DNA of 64,000 nt from Enterobacter kobei (GTDB taxonomy: Bacteria > Pseudomonadota > Gammaproteobacteria > Enterobacterales > Enterobacteriaceae), in the NCBI RefSeq assembly GCF_018323985.1, contig NZ_AP024590.1, forward strand, positions 1,178,001 through 1,242,000, given 5' to 3'. The notes beneath the pieces were generated by a model. It did not search any database, was not told the DNA's origin, and was given only the letters and a program-made list of their open reading frames with translations. Positions 14,587 through 28,645 of this stretch are shown in pieces; position 1 is the first letter of the stretch, and each line of letters opens with the position of its first letter. The position numbers and the translations under genes were made by a program.

Positions 14587-17160
14587 ATGCGTCTGGATCG
14601 TCTTACCAACAAATTCCAGCTTGCTCTTGCCGATGCCCAGTCTCTGGCGCTGGGGCAAGACAATCAATTTATCGAACCACTTCATCTTATGAGCGCCTTG
14701 CTTAATCAGGAAGGGGGATCGGTACGTCCTTTACTAACCTCTGCAGGCGTCAATGCTGGCCAGCTGCGCACCGCAATTGAGCAGGCGCTAAGCCGTTTAC
14801 CGCAGGTAGAAGGCTCCGGCGGTGATGTACAGCCCTCGCAGGATCTGGTTCGCGTGTTGAACCTGTGCGACAAACTGGCGCAAAAGCGCGGCGACAATTT
14901 TATTTCATCAGAACTGTTTGTTCTGGCGGCGCTTGAGTCGCGCGGTACGCTGGCCGACTTACTGAAAGCCGCTGGCGCGAATACCGCTAACGTAACGCAG
15001 GCAATCGAACAAATGCGCGGGGGTGATAGCGTGAACGACCAGGGGGCAGAAGACCAACGTCAGGCCCTGAAAAAATTTACCGTCGATCTGACCGAGCGTG
15101 CGGAACAAGGCAAACTTGATCCGGTGATTGGTCGTGACGAAGAGATCCGCCGCACCATCCAGGTGTTACAACGTCGTACCAAAAATAACCCGGTACTGAT
15201 CGGTGAGCCTGGCGTCGGTAAAACCGCCATTGTGGAAGGGCTGGCACAGCGTATCGTAAACGGTGAAGTACCGGAGGGGCTGAAAGGCCGCCGTGTACTG
15301 GCGCTGGATATGGGGTCGCTGGTGGCGGGCGCGAAATATCGCGGTGAGTTCGAAGAGCGCCTGAAAGGGGTACTTAACGATCTGTCAAAACAGGAAGGTA
15401 ATGTGATCCTGTTTATCGATGAGCTGCATACGATGGTGGGCGCAGGTAAAGCTGACGGCGCAATGGATGCCGGGAACATGCTGAAACCGGCGCTTGCACG
15501 CGGTGAACTGCACTGCGTGGGGGCGACCACGCTTGATGAGTACCGTCAGTACATCGAAAAAGATGCCGCCCTGGAGCGTCGTTTCCAGAAAGTGTTCGTT
15601 GCTGAACCTTCTGTTGAAGATACCATCGCGATCCTGCGTGGTCTGAAAGAACGCTATGAGCTGCATCACCATGTGCAGATCACGGACCCGGCCATTGTCG
15701 CCGCGGCGACCCTGTCGCACCGTTATATTGCCGATCGCCAGTTGCCGGATAAAGCCATCGACCTGATCGATGAAGCGGCATCCAGCATCCGTATGCAGAT
15801 CGACTCTAAGCCCGAAGAGCTGGATCGTCTCGACCGGCGTATCATCCAGCTGAAACTGGAACAGCAGGCGCTGCTGAAAGAGTCTGATGAAGCCAGTAAA
15901 AAACGTCTCGAGATGCTGAACGACGAACTGTCTGATAAAGAGCGCCAGTATTCTGAACTGGAAGAAGAGTGGAAAGCGGAGAAAGCCTCGCTCTCGGGCA
16001 CGCAGACCATTAAGTCGGAACTGGAGCAGGCGAAAATCGCCATCGAACAGGCGCGTCGTGTTGGCGACCTGGCGCGGATGTCTGAACTTCAGTACGGTAA
16101 AATTCCGGAGCTTGAGAAACAGCTCGAAGCCGCTACGCAATCAGAAGGCAAAACCATGCGTCTGCTGCGTAACAAAGTTACGGATGCGGAAATCGCAGAA
16201 GTGCTGGCTCGCTGGACCGGCATCCCGGTGGCCAGAATGCTTGAAGGTGAGCGTGACAAGTTACTGCGTATGGAGCAGGAGCTGCACGGGCGCGTTATCG
16301 GCCAGAACGAAGCGGTTGAAGCCGTATCTAACGCGATTCGTCGTAGCCGCGCCGGGTTATCAGATCCGAATCGCCCGATAGGTTCGTTCCTGTTCCTCGG
16401 TCCGACCGGGGTGGGTAAAACCGAACTGTGTAAAACGCTGGCTAACTTTATGTTCGACAGCGATGACGCGATGGTGCGCATCGATATGTCCGAGTTTATG
16501 GAAAAACACTCGGTGTCACGTCTGGTCGGTGCGCCTCCGGGATATGTCGGTTATGAAGAAGGTGGTTACTTAACCGAGGCAGTTCGTCGCCGTCCTTACT
16601 CTGTCATCCTGCTGGATGAAATAGAGAAGGCGCATCCGGATGTGTTTAACATCTTACTGCAGGTGCTTGACGACGGACGTCTGACGGACGGGCAGGGGCG
16701 TACGGTCGACTTCCGTAACACGGTGGTTATCATGACCTCGAACCTGGGTTCCGATCTGATTCAGGAACGTTTTGGCGAACTGGATTATGGTCATATGAAG
16801 GATGTAGTGCTGGGCGTGGTTAGCCAGAACTTCCGTCCGGAATTCGTCAACCGTATTGATGAAGTGGTGGTCTTCCATCCGCTGGGTGAAAACCATATTG
16901 CGTCTATTGCGAAGATCCAGTTGCAACGTCTGTATCAGCGTCTGGAAGATCGGGGCTACGATGTCCATATCTCCGATGAAGCGTTGAAATTGCTCAGCGC
17001 CAATGGGTTTGACCCGGTGTATGGTGCGCGTCCTTTGAAACGTGCTATCCAGCAGCAGATTGAAAACCCGCTGGCACAGCAAATTCTGTCCGGCGAGCTG
17101 ATTCCGGGCAAAACAATCCAGCTGGTTGTGAAAGACGAGCAAATTGTTGCCGTGCAGTAA
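14587..17160 (+). CDS. clpB: ATP-dependent disaggregase ClpB (Hsp100)
   Basis: 857-residue AAA+ chaperone that works with DnaK to extract proteins from aggregates. I start it at MRLDRLTNKFQLAL after GGGAGGAGTT. The N domain (1-about 145) is followed by AAA-1 with Walker A GEPGVGKTA (about 206-214), the coiled-coil M domain (about 410-520), and AAA-2 with Walker A GPTGVGKTE. An internal GTG at 15031 corresponds to residue 149, the start used for the short ClpB form in E. coli. A sigma-32 promoter lies upstream and a terminator downstream. Confidence 0.99.
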   Translation: MRLDRLTNKFQLALADAQSLALGQDNQFIEPLHLMSALLNQEGGSVRPLLTSAGVNAGQLRTAIEQALSRLPQVEGSGGDVQPSQDLVRVLNLCDKLAQKRGDNFISSELFVLAALESRGTLADLLKAAGANTANVTQAIEQMRGGDSVNDQGAEDQRQALKKFTVDLTERAEQGKLDPVIGRDEEIRRTIQVLQRRTKNNPVLIGEPGVGKTAIVEGLAQRIVNGEVPEGLKGRRVLALDMGSLVAGAKYRGEFEERLKGVLNDLSKQEGNVILFIDELHTMVGAGKADGAMDAGNMLKPALARGELHCVGATTLDEYRQYIEKDAALERRFQKVFVAEPSVEDTIAILRGLKERYELHHHVQITDPAIVAAATLSHRYIADRQLPDKAIDLIDEAASSIRMQIDSKPEELDRLDRRIIQLKLEQQALLKESDEASKKRLEMLNDELSDKERQYSELEEEWKAEKASLSGTQTIKSELEQAKIAIEQARRVGDLARMSELQYGKIPELEKQLEAATQSEGKTMRLLRNKVTDAEIAEVLARWTGIPVARMLEGERDKLLRMEQELHGRVIGQNEAVEAVSNAIRRSRAGLSDPNRPIGSFLFLGPTGVGKTELCKTLANFMFDSDDAMVRIDMSEFMEKHSVSRLVGAPPGYVGYEEGGYLTEAVRRRPYSVILLDEIEKAHPDVFNILLQVLDDGRLTDGQGRTVDFRNTVVIMTSNLGSDLIQERFGELDYGHMKDVVLGVVSQNFRPEFVNRIDEVVVFHPLGENHIASIAKIQLQRLYQRLEDRGYDVHISDEALKLLSANGFDPVYGARPLKRAIQQQIENPLAQQILSGELIPGKTIQLVVKDEQIVAVQ

Positions 17161-17174
17161 TTCATAAAACCATA

Positions 17175-17202
17175 AAAACGAGCCCTGCGGGGCTCGTTTT
17201 TG
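17175..17202 (+). terminator. Intrinsic terminator of clpB
   Basis: Stem ACGAGCCC/GGGCTCGT with a TGCG loop and T-rich tail just after the clpB stop. Confidence 0.9.
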
Positions 17203-17284
17203 TTTAAAAACCAGGCGAAAATGCGCCTTTGTAAGGTGTTTTGTATGAAAACTGAGCGGTTGATAAGTTTTTTGTATTTTAGAC

Positions 17285-17312
17285 TTGTCAGCCCGGAATA
17301 ACTCCCTATAAT
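17285..17312 (+). promoter_or_regulatory. rRNA operon promoter P1
   Basis: TTGTCA (17285-17290) and TATAAT (17307-17312) with the 16-bp spacing typical of rrn P1. An A/T-rich UP-like stretch lies at about 17250-17283, and a GC-rich discriminator (GCGCCTCC) follows, as expected for growth-rate and ppGpp control. Confidence 0.88.
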
Positions 17313-17405
17313 GCGCCTCCACTGACACGGAACAACGGCTTACAGGCCAGCGGGTCAGAAGGTCTTCCTCCGGGAATGACCGGCAGAGAAAAGCAAAATA
17401 ATCGC

Positions 17406-17433
17406 TTGACTCTGAACGAGGAAAACGTAATAT
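17406..17433 (+). promoter_or_regulatory. rRNA operon promoter P2
   Basis: TTGACT (17406-17411) and TAATAT (17428-17433), 16-bp spacing, about 120 bp after P1 as in E. coli rrn operons. Confidence 0.82.
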
Positions 17434-17471
17434 ACGGGACCTCGCGACACAGCGCTAAAGCGCGTCGCAAC

Positions 17472-17484
17472 TGCTCTTTAACAA
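17472..17484 (+). promoter_or_regulatory. rrn leader boxA antiterminator
   Basis: TGCTCTTTAACAA matches the NusB/S10-binding boxA of rrn leaders. A second copy (TGCTCTTTAAAAA, 19390-19402) lies in the spacer before 23S. Confidence 0.88.
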
Positions 17485-17615
17485 TTTATCAGACAATCTG
17501 TGTGGGCACTCAAGGACATGGATTCTTAAACGTCTTCGGACGCTAAATGAATACCAAGTCTCTGGAGTGAACATACGTAATTCATTACGAAGTTTAATTC
17601 ACGAGCATCAAACTT

Positions 17616-19155
<1,540 letters not shown>

Positions 19156-19241
19156 CCTGAAAGAACCTGCCTTGCAGTGTCCACACAGATTGTCTGATGA
19201 AAAGTAATGAGCAAGACGGCTACGAAGTCGTGACACATCGT

Positions 19242-19316
19242 GTCCCCTTCGTCTAGCGGTTAGGACTCCGCCCTTTCACGGCGGCAACAGGGGTTCGAAT
19301 CCCCTAGGGGACGCCA
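19242..19316 (+). tRNA. gltW: tRNA-Glu (UUC)
   Basis: 75-nt gene with acceptor stem GTCCCCT/AGGGGAC, anticodon loop CTTTCAC giving UUC, T arm GGTTCGAATCC and encoded CCA. It lies in the 16S-23S spacer, as gltW does in E. coli rrnG. Confidence 0.98.
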
Positions 19317-19525
19317 CTTGCTGGGTGTGAGTGAAAGGCACAACCAATCAGTATCTCAAAACAGACTTCCGAGTCTCGTTTGAGATATTTGCTCTTTAAA
19401 AATCTGGATCAAGCTGAAAATTGAAACGACGCACTGTTTCTTTTCTCCGTAATAAGAAAAGAAAAACGGTGTGTTCGAGTCTCTCAAATTTTCGCAATCA
19501 GAAGTGAAACATCTTCGGGTTGTGA

Positions 19526-22434
<2,909 letters not shown>

Positions 22435-22525
22435 ACAACGCCGAAGATGTTTTGGCGTAATTTGAGAGATTTTCAGCTGATACAGATTAGCGTTTAATGC
22501 CGCAGGGCGTTAGACGAACAGAATT

Positions 22526-22645
22526 TGCCTGGCGGCACTAGCGCGGCGGTCCCACCTGACCCCATGCCGAACTCAGAAGTGAAACGCCGTAGCGCCGATG
22601 GTAGTGTGGGGTCTCCCCATGCGAGAGTAGGGAACTGCCAGGCAT
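22526..22645 (+). rRNA. rrfG: 5S ribosomal RNA
   Basis: 120 nt, TGCCTGGCGGCACTAGCGC to AACTGCCAGGCAT, with the complementary ends that form helix I. It is last in the rrn operon and is followed by a terminator. Confidence 0.98.
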
Positions 22646-22658
22646 CAAATAAAGCAGA

Positions 22659-22685
22659 AGGCCATCCTCACGGATGGCCTTTTTG
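22659..22685 (+). terminator. rrn operon terminator
   Basis: 9-bp stem AGGCCATCC/GGATGGCCT with a TCAC loop and T5 tail, 14 bases after 5S. Confidence 0.93.
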
Positions 22686-22716
22686 CGTTGTGCATTTATA
22701 CAAAAAGATACTGTGC

Positions 22717-23040
22717 TTAGTGTCTTGCAAGCTGCCATACGCTATAGCCTGTAGTGGCACCTGCCACATCCCAGGCAAAATCCTTCCAGCTCCAGCCGCT
22801 ACCCGCCGGTCTGCTGTCCCATAATTCTTTTGACGCCCCCAGGCCTACAGAAAACATCAAGCCAAAAGCCACGCTACGATCCTGACTTATCCCCTGATGC
22901 TGAGCATACTCATTACCCGCAGCTGCCAGCATAGCCGAGGCGATAAAATGCTGCGCTTTATCCTGGCCATGCCACTCGTCATGGGCCATATGGCTGCAAC
23001 CGCTGATGAAAAGAAGGGAGAGAAGAGAAAAGTAACGCAT
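22717..23040 (-). CDS. yfiM: YfiM family lipoprotein
   Basis: 107-residue predicted lipoprotein with signal peptide MRYFSLLSLLFISG and lipobox Cys15. The body (GQDKAQHFIASAMLAAAGNEYAQ and GASKELWDSRPAGSGWSWKD) matches E. coli YfiM, a protein of unknown function. I chose the second ATG because GGAG lies six bases upstream of it; the ATG four codons earlier has no ribosome site. It follows pssA on the same strand, separated by the pssA terminator. Confidence 0.9.
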   Translation of the reverse strand: MRYFSLLSLLFISGCSHMAHDEWHGQDKAQHFIASAMLAAAGNEYAQHQGISQDRSVAFGLMFSVGLGASKELWDSRPAGSGWSWKDFAWDVAGATTGYSVWQLARH

Positions 23041-23052
23041 GATTATCTCCAT

Positions 23053-23077
23053 TAAAAAGCCCCATCAATGACGGGGC
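23053..23077 (-). terminator. Intrinsic terminator of pssA
   Basis: Minus-strand stem CCCCGTC/GATGGGG (one G-T pair) with ATT loop and a CTTTTT tail, located just before the yfiM start. Confidence 0.8.
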
Positions 23078-23096
23078 CTGGTAGTTAGCGCTGGGA

Positions 23097-24452
23097 TTAA
23101 AGAATGCGGCTGATCAGCCTGTCGATGCGGATCCGCCGCAGACGCCGGATGAGCTTACGCACTTTTACCGGGTAATCAGCGATACTTTGCAGATCGCGAT
23201 AGTGCTGCACCACCGTAGTATGTGTGCGGATCAGCTCCAGCTCTTTCTCACGCAGCGGGGCCAGCTGTTGTTTAGGATCGTGGATCAAAATCGCATTTTC
23301 CAGATCCAGTCGCCATGCGCGCGGGTTGAGATTGTTGCCAGTCAGCAGCATCCACTCTTCATCAACCCACATCCCTTTAAGATGGTAACTGTTATCTTCA
23401 TCTTTCCAGAGGCGCACAATCAGCTGATCGTTATTGACGTAATACTGCAGACGGCTCAGGAAGCGACGCAGGTTAATCTCATACAGATATGGCAGTGCAC
23501 CGATGATCTTGAACGGCTCATCTTCAGGAATGAAAAAGTCATTCGCTGTTTTATCACCGACGATAATCTCGACCTTTTTCCCATCGCGCAGCAGCTGGAT
23601 GATATTACGCACCAGAATCGCCGGAAGGTTAAAATATGGCGTGCAGATCGTGAGCTTATGCTCGGTGCACGGCATCAGGTGATAGATAGTTTTATTGAGC
23701 AGGCTGGATTTTCCTAGCCCTACCAGCGGTGTTACTGCCAGTTGGTCGTTATCCGCATCGCCCTGGAAATGGTAAGACGCATCGCGTAATTCCTGGCGAT
23801 AGAGACGAATATCGTTTTTGATTTCCGGGCTTTTTGGACGCTCCGGATTGTCGAGACGATTTACGCCGCGACCCTGCACCAGATTTTGTTTGACCCAGCC
23901 CAGCATCACATCCGCCATCTGTGGATTGCGAATAAGCTGGTAACGGTCATAACGGTATTTATCGTGTTGATGCAGGTAAACATCATTCAGACTGGCGCCG
24001 CTGTAAAGCACGCTGTCATCAATAATGAAGCCTTTATAGTGGAGTACGCCAAGTGCTTCACGGGTATTAACCGGTACGCCGTAAACCGGCACCTCGACGC
24101 CAGGGTTTTCCTGGGCCATACGACAGTACCAGTCGGCATTCGTATTGGATGCCGCCGCGCCGATGCGTCCACGCTGAGCGCGGTGCCAGTCAACCAGTAC
24201 GCAAACGTCCAGTTCCGGACGCTGCCGCTTGGCATCATAAAGCGCTGATAAGATGCCTTTACCGCCATCATCCTGTTCAAGATAAAGCGCAATGAGACAG
24301 ATCCGGTGCGTGGCACTGGCGATCTTTTGCAGTAATGTCTCCCGAAAATCAGCGGGAGAGTAGTAAAACGCGACATCATCAACTGACTGAGAGAGCTTAG
24401 GTAGTTGGGCAAGGTGTTGTTGATGTTTATTACGCTTAAATTTTGACAACAT
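23097..24452 (-). CDS. pssA: Phosphatidylserine synthase PssA
   Basis: 451-residue CDP-diacylglycerol:serine O-phosphatidyltransferase of the phospholipase-D superfamily, the committed step to phosphatidylethanolamine. Two HKD-type motifs are visible: LHYKGFIIDDSVLYSGASLND and YHLKGMWVDEEWMLLTGNN. The C-terminus is highly basic, as expected for membrane or ribosome association. I start it at ATG (MLSKFKRNKHQQ); an in-frame GTG directly upstream would add one residue. Confidence 0.98.
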   Translation of the reverse strand: MLSKFKRNKHQQHLAQLPKLSQSVDDVAFYYSPADFRETLLQKIASATHRICLIALYLEQDDGGKGILSALYDAKRQRPELDVCVLVDWHRAQRGRIGAAASNTNADWYCRMAQENPGVEVPVYGVPVNTREALGVLHYKGFIIDDSVLYSGASLNDVYLHQHDKYRYDRYQLIRNPQMADVMLGWVKQNLVQGRGVNRLDNPERPKSPEIKNDIRLYRQELRDASYHFQGDADNDQLAVTPLVGLGKSSLLNKTIYHLMPCTEHKLTICTPYFNLPAILVRNIIQLLRDGKKVEIIVGDKTANDFFIPEDEPFKIIGALPYLYEINLRRFLSRLQYYVNNDQLIVRLWKDEDNSYHLKGMWVDEEWMLLTGNNLNPRAWRLDLENAILIHDPKQQLAPLREKELELIRTHTTVVQHYRDLQSIADYPVKVRKLIRRLRRIRIDRLISRIL

Positions 24453-24572
24453 CACAGTGCGTTTCTTCTCTGTTTATTGAAGGGTCCTCTGTACTAAGCA
24501 GACGACAGAAGCGGGCAATGATACCACCAGAGCCAGCCAAAGTGATCAACATTTCCAGTACCTTACTCATCA

Positions 24573-27227
24573 TTACTCTGCCGCATCCAGCCGGAGTGTC
24601 AGGCCGACGATGCTGTCTTCAAGCTGCACATCGACGTCGAATCCGAGTTTTCGCGCCAGCGTCACCATGCCACGATTGTTAGGCATAGTAATACCATTCA
24701 GGCGTTTAAGTCCGTGATCGCGGGTATAACTGATAAGTTTTTCCAGCAATCGCCGCCCCAGACCCAGGCCTTTCAAATCGGAACGTACCAGCACAGCAAA
24801 CTCGGCATCTATATTATCCGGATCGGAAATAGCGCGCGTGACGCCGAGGATCTCATCACCCCGAACGGTGCGGCGCACTGCAACAAACGCCATTTCCCGA
24901 TCGTAGTCGATCTGTGTCATGTTAGCTAAATCTTCATGGGTAAATTCGTTGATCTCGCTAAAGTAGCGATAATAAAGATCTTCTTTGGTCACCAGCGAGA
25001 TGAACTGTTGTAGCTGCGGCTCATCTTCCGGAAGGATCGGCCGGAACAGGCTGCGCTCGCCATTTTTCATCTCCACCCACTCTTCCAGATGCTGAGGATA
25101 GGGGCGTATCGCCAGCCGGCTGTCATTGTTGCCGTTAAAGGGGGCCAGCTCCAGAGTGACATCCAGGGCAATGAATTCACTCGCCGAGGCAAGAAGAGGA
25201 TGGATATCCAGACGCTGGATCTCCGGACAGTCGACGATCAGATTAGACACCTGTACCAGTAGCTGGCTCAGTCCGGCAATATCTAACGGCCTTAAGGCGC
25301 TACGGCCACGGATCTTTTTGTTCTTGATCGCCTGGATCACCAGATAACGGGCAAGGTTCATATTAAGCGGAGGCAGGGCGACCGCTGCCTGATCCTCTGC
25401 CCGCCACTCCACGCCGCCTTCACCTAACATAATCAGTGGACCGAAGACCGGATCGTGCTCCACCACCACGCGCAGTTCCTGTGCGCCAGCACGATTAGCC
25501 ATGCTTTGCACCTGTAAGCCGTGGATACGCGCCTGCGGCCAGCGCATTTTCACGCGATCGATAATCGCCTCTGCCGCCTGTTGCACTTCCACCGGGGTAC
25601 GCAAATAAAGCATTACCCCCTGCACCTCAGACTTATGGGGAATATCAGGTGAACGCAGCTTCAGCGCCACCGGGTATCCGATCTGCTCGGCAATGTGTAC
25701 TGCTTCGGCGCTGTCACTGGCGATCCAGGTCGGCAGCGTCTGTAAGCCATAGGCACGCAGCACAGGCTGCACTTCATGGGTATCGAGCGATGTTGCACCT
25801 TCCTCAATCGCCCGCTGCAAAAGATGATGCGCTTCAGTGGTATTAGCGGAGAGGTTGCCCGGCAGGGCAGGGGTCTCACGCAACTGCTTCTGGTTACGGC
25901 GATACTCCACCATATGCATAAATGCCGTGATGCTTCCTTCCGGCGTACGGTAGGTCGGCAGGCCTGCTTCGCTAAACAGCCGCCGCGCCTCCTGAGAAGA
26001 GAATTCGCCACACCAGTTGGTAAGCACCGGCACATATTTGCCGCGCGGATGCTTTTTCAGCGCGTCGATCAACGCCCGTGCGCTTTCGCTGCCCGGAGCG
26101 GCTGCGCTGGGGGCGTGGATCACTAACAGGGCGTCAATATCCTGACTGTCGAGCAGAATATTCAGCGCGGTAATATAACGCTCGCTGCTGGCATCATCGC
26201 GTAAATCAAGCGGATTGCCGGCGTCAACGTAATGCGGAAGTGCCTCGCGTAGCCGGGCCAGCAATACATCGCTGAGGCTGGTCAGTTTGCCGTTCCGCAA
26301 CCACAGTTCATCCAGTGCCAACGCGGCGGGCGCGGCACCGTTACTGACGATCATCAACCGCTCACCGCGTAAGGGACGCATATGACTCAGCGTCTCCACA
26401 GCAGAGAAGAGTTCATGGGTGTCCTGCACGCGCAACAGACCGGCACGCTGGATCGCCGCATCCCAGGCGGGATCCATGCCGGAATGCGCGTGCAGCAGTC
26501 GCTGGGCATGGGGGCTTCGACCACTTTTGATCACCAGAATGGGTTTGTTACGCGAGGCACTGCGTGCGGCCGACACAAAACGCCGGGCATCGCTGAGGTG
26601 TTCGAGATAAAGTAAAATGGCGCTGGTTTTCGTGTCGCGGGCGAGGAAATCGAGCAGCTCATCCACATCAATATCCAGACTGTCCCCAAGCGCAATAAAG
26701 TACGAGAACCCCATTTCACGCTGTTGCGCCCAGTCCAGAATGGTATTGGAAACGGCGGCAGACTGGGAAATAAACGCAAGTTTTCCACGCCGGATGGGCA
26801 CCGGAGAGAAACTCGCGTTCAGCCCCTGCCAGGGGGCCAGCAGCCCAAGGCTGTTTGGTCCCAGCAGACGCATCTGATAACGGCCTGCACAGGCCAGCAG
26901 GTCAGCATGCTGCTCCGGCAGGGCAGAAAGAATAATACAGGTCTTGCAGCCTTTCTGGCCGAGCGCTTCCAGCAAGGCGAGATTGCGCCGGGCATGGGTG
27001 CAAAGCACAGCCAGATCGGGGGTGAACGGCAGGCTCGGTATATCCGGCCAGGCCAGCACGCCCTGTACCGCTTTCCAGGCGGGCGTAACCGGCAGCACCG
27101 GGCCGGCAAAACCGCCTGCCAGCAGGTTGCGCATCATCAGGTAACCGGCGCGATCCGGCTTCATGGATGCCCCAATAACCGCAATCGACTTCGGACGTAA
27201 CAGCGCTTCCAGCCCTCGTTGGCTCAT
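24573..27227 (-). CDS. pka: Protein lysine acetyltransferase Pka (PatZ/YfiQ)
   Basis: 884-residue fusion of an NDP-forming acyl-CoA-synthetase-like part and a GNAT domain. It begins with a CoA-binding fold (PKSIAVIGASMKPDRAGYLMM), followed by succinyl-CoA-ligase-like and ATP-grasp segments. The C-terminal GNAT domain (about 720-884) carries the acetyl-CoA loop LGLGRRLLEKL. In enterobacteria it acetylates and inactivates acetyl-CoA synthetase and other enzymes. It follows tapT by 32 bp and probably shares its transcript. Confidence 0.96.
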   Translation of the reverse strand: MSQRGLEALLRPKSIAVIGASMKPDRAGYLMMRNLLAGGFAGPVLPVTPAWKAVQGVLAWPDIPSLPFTPDLAVLCTHARRNLALLEALGQKGCKTCIILSALPEQHADLLACAGRYQMRLLGPNSLGLLAPWQGLNASFSPVPIRRGKLAFISQSAAVSNTILDWAQQREMGFSYFIALGDSLDIDVDELLDFLARDTKTSAILLYLEHLSDARRFVSAARSASRNKPILVIKSGRSPHAQRLLHAHSGMDPAWDAAIQRAGLLRVQDTHELFSAVETLSHMRPLRGERLMIVSNGAAPAALALDELWLRNGKLTSLSDVLLARLREALPHYVDAGNPLDLRDDASSERYITALNILLDSQDIDALLVIHAPSAAAPGSESARALIDALKKHPRGKYVPVLTNWCGEFSSQEARRLFSEAGLPTYRTPEGSITAFMHMVEYRRNQKQLRETPALPGNLSANTTEAHHLLQRAIEEGATSLDTHEVQPVLRAYGLQTLPTWIASDSAEAVHIAEQIGYPVALKLRSPDIPHKSEVQGVMLYLRTPVEVQQAAEAIIDRVKMRWPQARIHGLQVQSMANRAGAQELRVVVEHDPVFGPLIMLGEGGVEWRAEDQAAVALPPLNMNLARYLVIQAIKNKKIRGRSALRPLDIAGLSQLLVQVSNLIVDCPEIQRLDIHPLLASASEFIALDVTLELAPFNGNNDSRLAIRPYPQHLEEWVEMKNGERSLFRPILPEDEPQLQQFISLVTKEDLYYRYFSEINEFTHEDLANMTQIDYDREMAFVAVRRTVRGDEILGVTRAISDPDNIDAEFAVLVRSDLKGLGLGRRLLEKLISYTRDHGLKRLNGITMPNNRGMVTLARKLGFDVDVQLEDSIVGLTLRLDAAE

Positions 27228-27259
27228 ACCGGTCTCCAGAAAAGAGCGACCTGATGATT

Positions 27260-27958
27260 TTAAACGCTTTCTGGCGCTTCTGCTGTGATACTGCCCTGAT
27301 GATGAGGTTTTCCTGCCAGATAACGTTCACGGAAGCAGGAAAAATGATCCCCCAGCGCCTGGGCGGCCTCTGTGTCGTCCGCCAGATCTAACAACGCAAT
27401 GGCCACTTCCGCCGTACAGTACTGATCGTCTGCATGAGCGGCGCGTAATCGATAGGCTGATACCCGGGACAAATCAACGGAAATCACCGGCAGCGCATCC
27501 AGCCACGGGCTTTTGCGAAACATTTTACGCGCTTCGGTCCAGGTGCCGTCGAGCATGATAAACAGCGGCGGCTTACCGGCGGGCGGGGCGGCCAGCACCT
27601 GACGCTCGCTGCCGGCGTAGGAGGCGGGGAATACTACCATCGGCTGATAACGCGGATCGGCCACCAGATCGAGCAACGCCTGCGGCGGCTCGGTGCGCGA
27701 CCACTGAAAGGCTGCGGTATCCGGCAGAGTATCGGCGATCAACCGTCCGGTATTGCTCGGTTTCATCGGTTCGGTATCAAACATGACCAGGCAAAAGCGG
27801 CTACGCGCGTCAACAGGCTGGATTGTCGCGCACAGGCACTGCTTGAGAGGCAGCAGACAACGCTGGCAGCGGCGGATGCGGTTACCACGGGCAAGAAAAG
27901 GACGGGTAGCGCGGGCAAGGCGTTCAGCCCGGAGTTGCAGGACAGCGTTAGTTTTCAT
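27260..27958 (-). CDS. tapT: tRNA-uridine aminocarboxypropyltransferase TapT (DTW domain, YfiP)
   Basis: 232-residue DTW-domain enzyme that forms acp3U47 in tRNA from SAM. The zinc-ligand cluster CQRCLLPLKQCLC is near the N-terminus, and the family motif appears as DGTWTEARKM. I start it at MKTNAVLQLRAERLARATRP, matching the E. coli length; longer in-frame starts reach back into the trxC gap. It lies between trxC and pka on the same strand. Confidence 0.95.
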   Translation of the reverse strand: MKTNAVLQLRAERLARATRPFLARGNRIRRCQRCLLPLKQCLCATIQPVDARSRFCLVMFDTEPMKPSNTGRLIADTLPDTAAFQWSRTEPPQALLDLVADPRYQPMVVFPASYAGSERQVLAAPPAGKPPLFIMLDGTWTEARKMFRKSPWLDALPVISVDLSRVSAYRLRAAHADDQYCTAEVAIALLDLADDTEAAQALGDHFSCFRERYLAGKPHHQGSITAEAPESV

Positions 27959-27995
27959 GAGTGCGCGCAGAAAAAACGCTATTGTCGCAGAGGAG

Positions 27996-28020
27996 AAAAC
28001 GGGGCACAAGTTGTGCCCCG
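27996..28020 (-). terminator. Predicted terminator of trxC
   Basis: Minus-strand hairpin CGGGGCAC/GTGCCCCG followed by GTTTTC, five bases after the trxC stop. Confidence 0.75.
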
Positions 28021-28025
28021 TCATA

Positions 28026-28445
28026 TCAGAGAGATTCGTTCAGCCAGCTGTCAAAAGGCGCTTTCGGTACGGCCCCGTTTAACATGTCCACCACCTCACC
28101 ATTTTTGAACAGCATGATGGTCGGAATACTGCGGATACGGAAGCGGGCGCTCAGCTCGCGTTCGGCTTCGGTATTCACTTTAATGAATCGTACTTTGCCA
28201 TTACGCTCTTCCGCGACATCTTCAAAGATCGGCGCGAAGTTACGGCACGGGCCGCACCATGGCGCCCAGAAATCCACCACGACCGGCAGATCGTCTTTCA
28301 GCAATTTATCCAGGTTTGCACCGGTGGCGTTTATGACTTCACCATCAAACAGTTCGTGACCACAACGCCCGCATTTAGCCATCTCATTGACGCGATCGTC
28401 GGGAATGCGGTTAAGCGCCTGACAGCTTGCACATACGGTATTCAT
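28026..28445 (-). CDS. trxC: Thioredoxin 2
   Basis: 139-residue zinc-binding thioredoxin that reduces disulfides during oxidative stress. The N-terminal zinc ligands are CxxC pairs at Cys5/Cys8 and Cys25/Cys28, and the redox motif WCGPC is at 63-67. I start it at MNTVCASCQALNRIPDD after AGAGG; a longer reading would lack family support. E. coli trxC is under OxyR, but I did not identify an OxyR site here. Confidence 0.97.
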   Translation of the reverse strand: MNTVCASCQALNRIPDDRVNEMAKCGRCGHELFDGEVINATGANLDKLLKDDLPVVVDFWAPWCGPCRNFAPIFEDVAEERNGKVRFIKVNTEAERELSARFRIRSIPTIMLFKNGEVVDMLNGAVPKAPFDSWLNESL

Positions 28446-28645
28446 AACTAACCTCTGGTAAACCATGGCTATGGGTGATGACAAGAATGTTTCTTGAATG
28501 TTACATATTATCATTGAGGGTAATTAAAACGACAACGCGTTTTGTTCAATGAGTACAATAGCCGCAGGCTTTTAAACGAAATAATGGCTATGCGACTGCA
28601 CATCGGGTAATCTGCGCGCTTCGCGCAGCGCTGGTGGAGAAAAGC

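Noticed and set aside
15385..16140. 251-codon minus-strand frame opposite clpB
   Set aside because: Antisense shadow; composition rich in Phe, Arg and Leu, no recognisable domain.
17161..17615. Additional gene between clpB and 16S
   Set aside because: The stretch is explained by the clpB terminator, rrn P1/P2 promoters, leader and boxA; no coding frame is supported.
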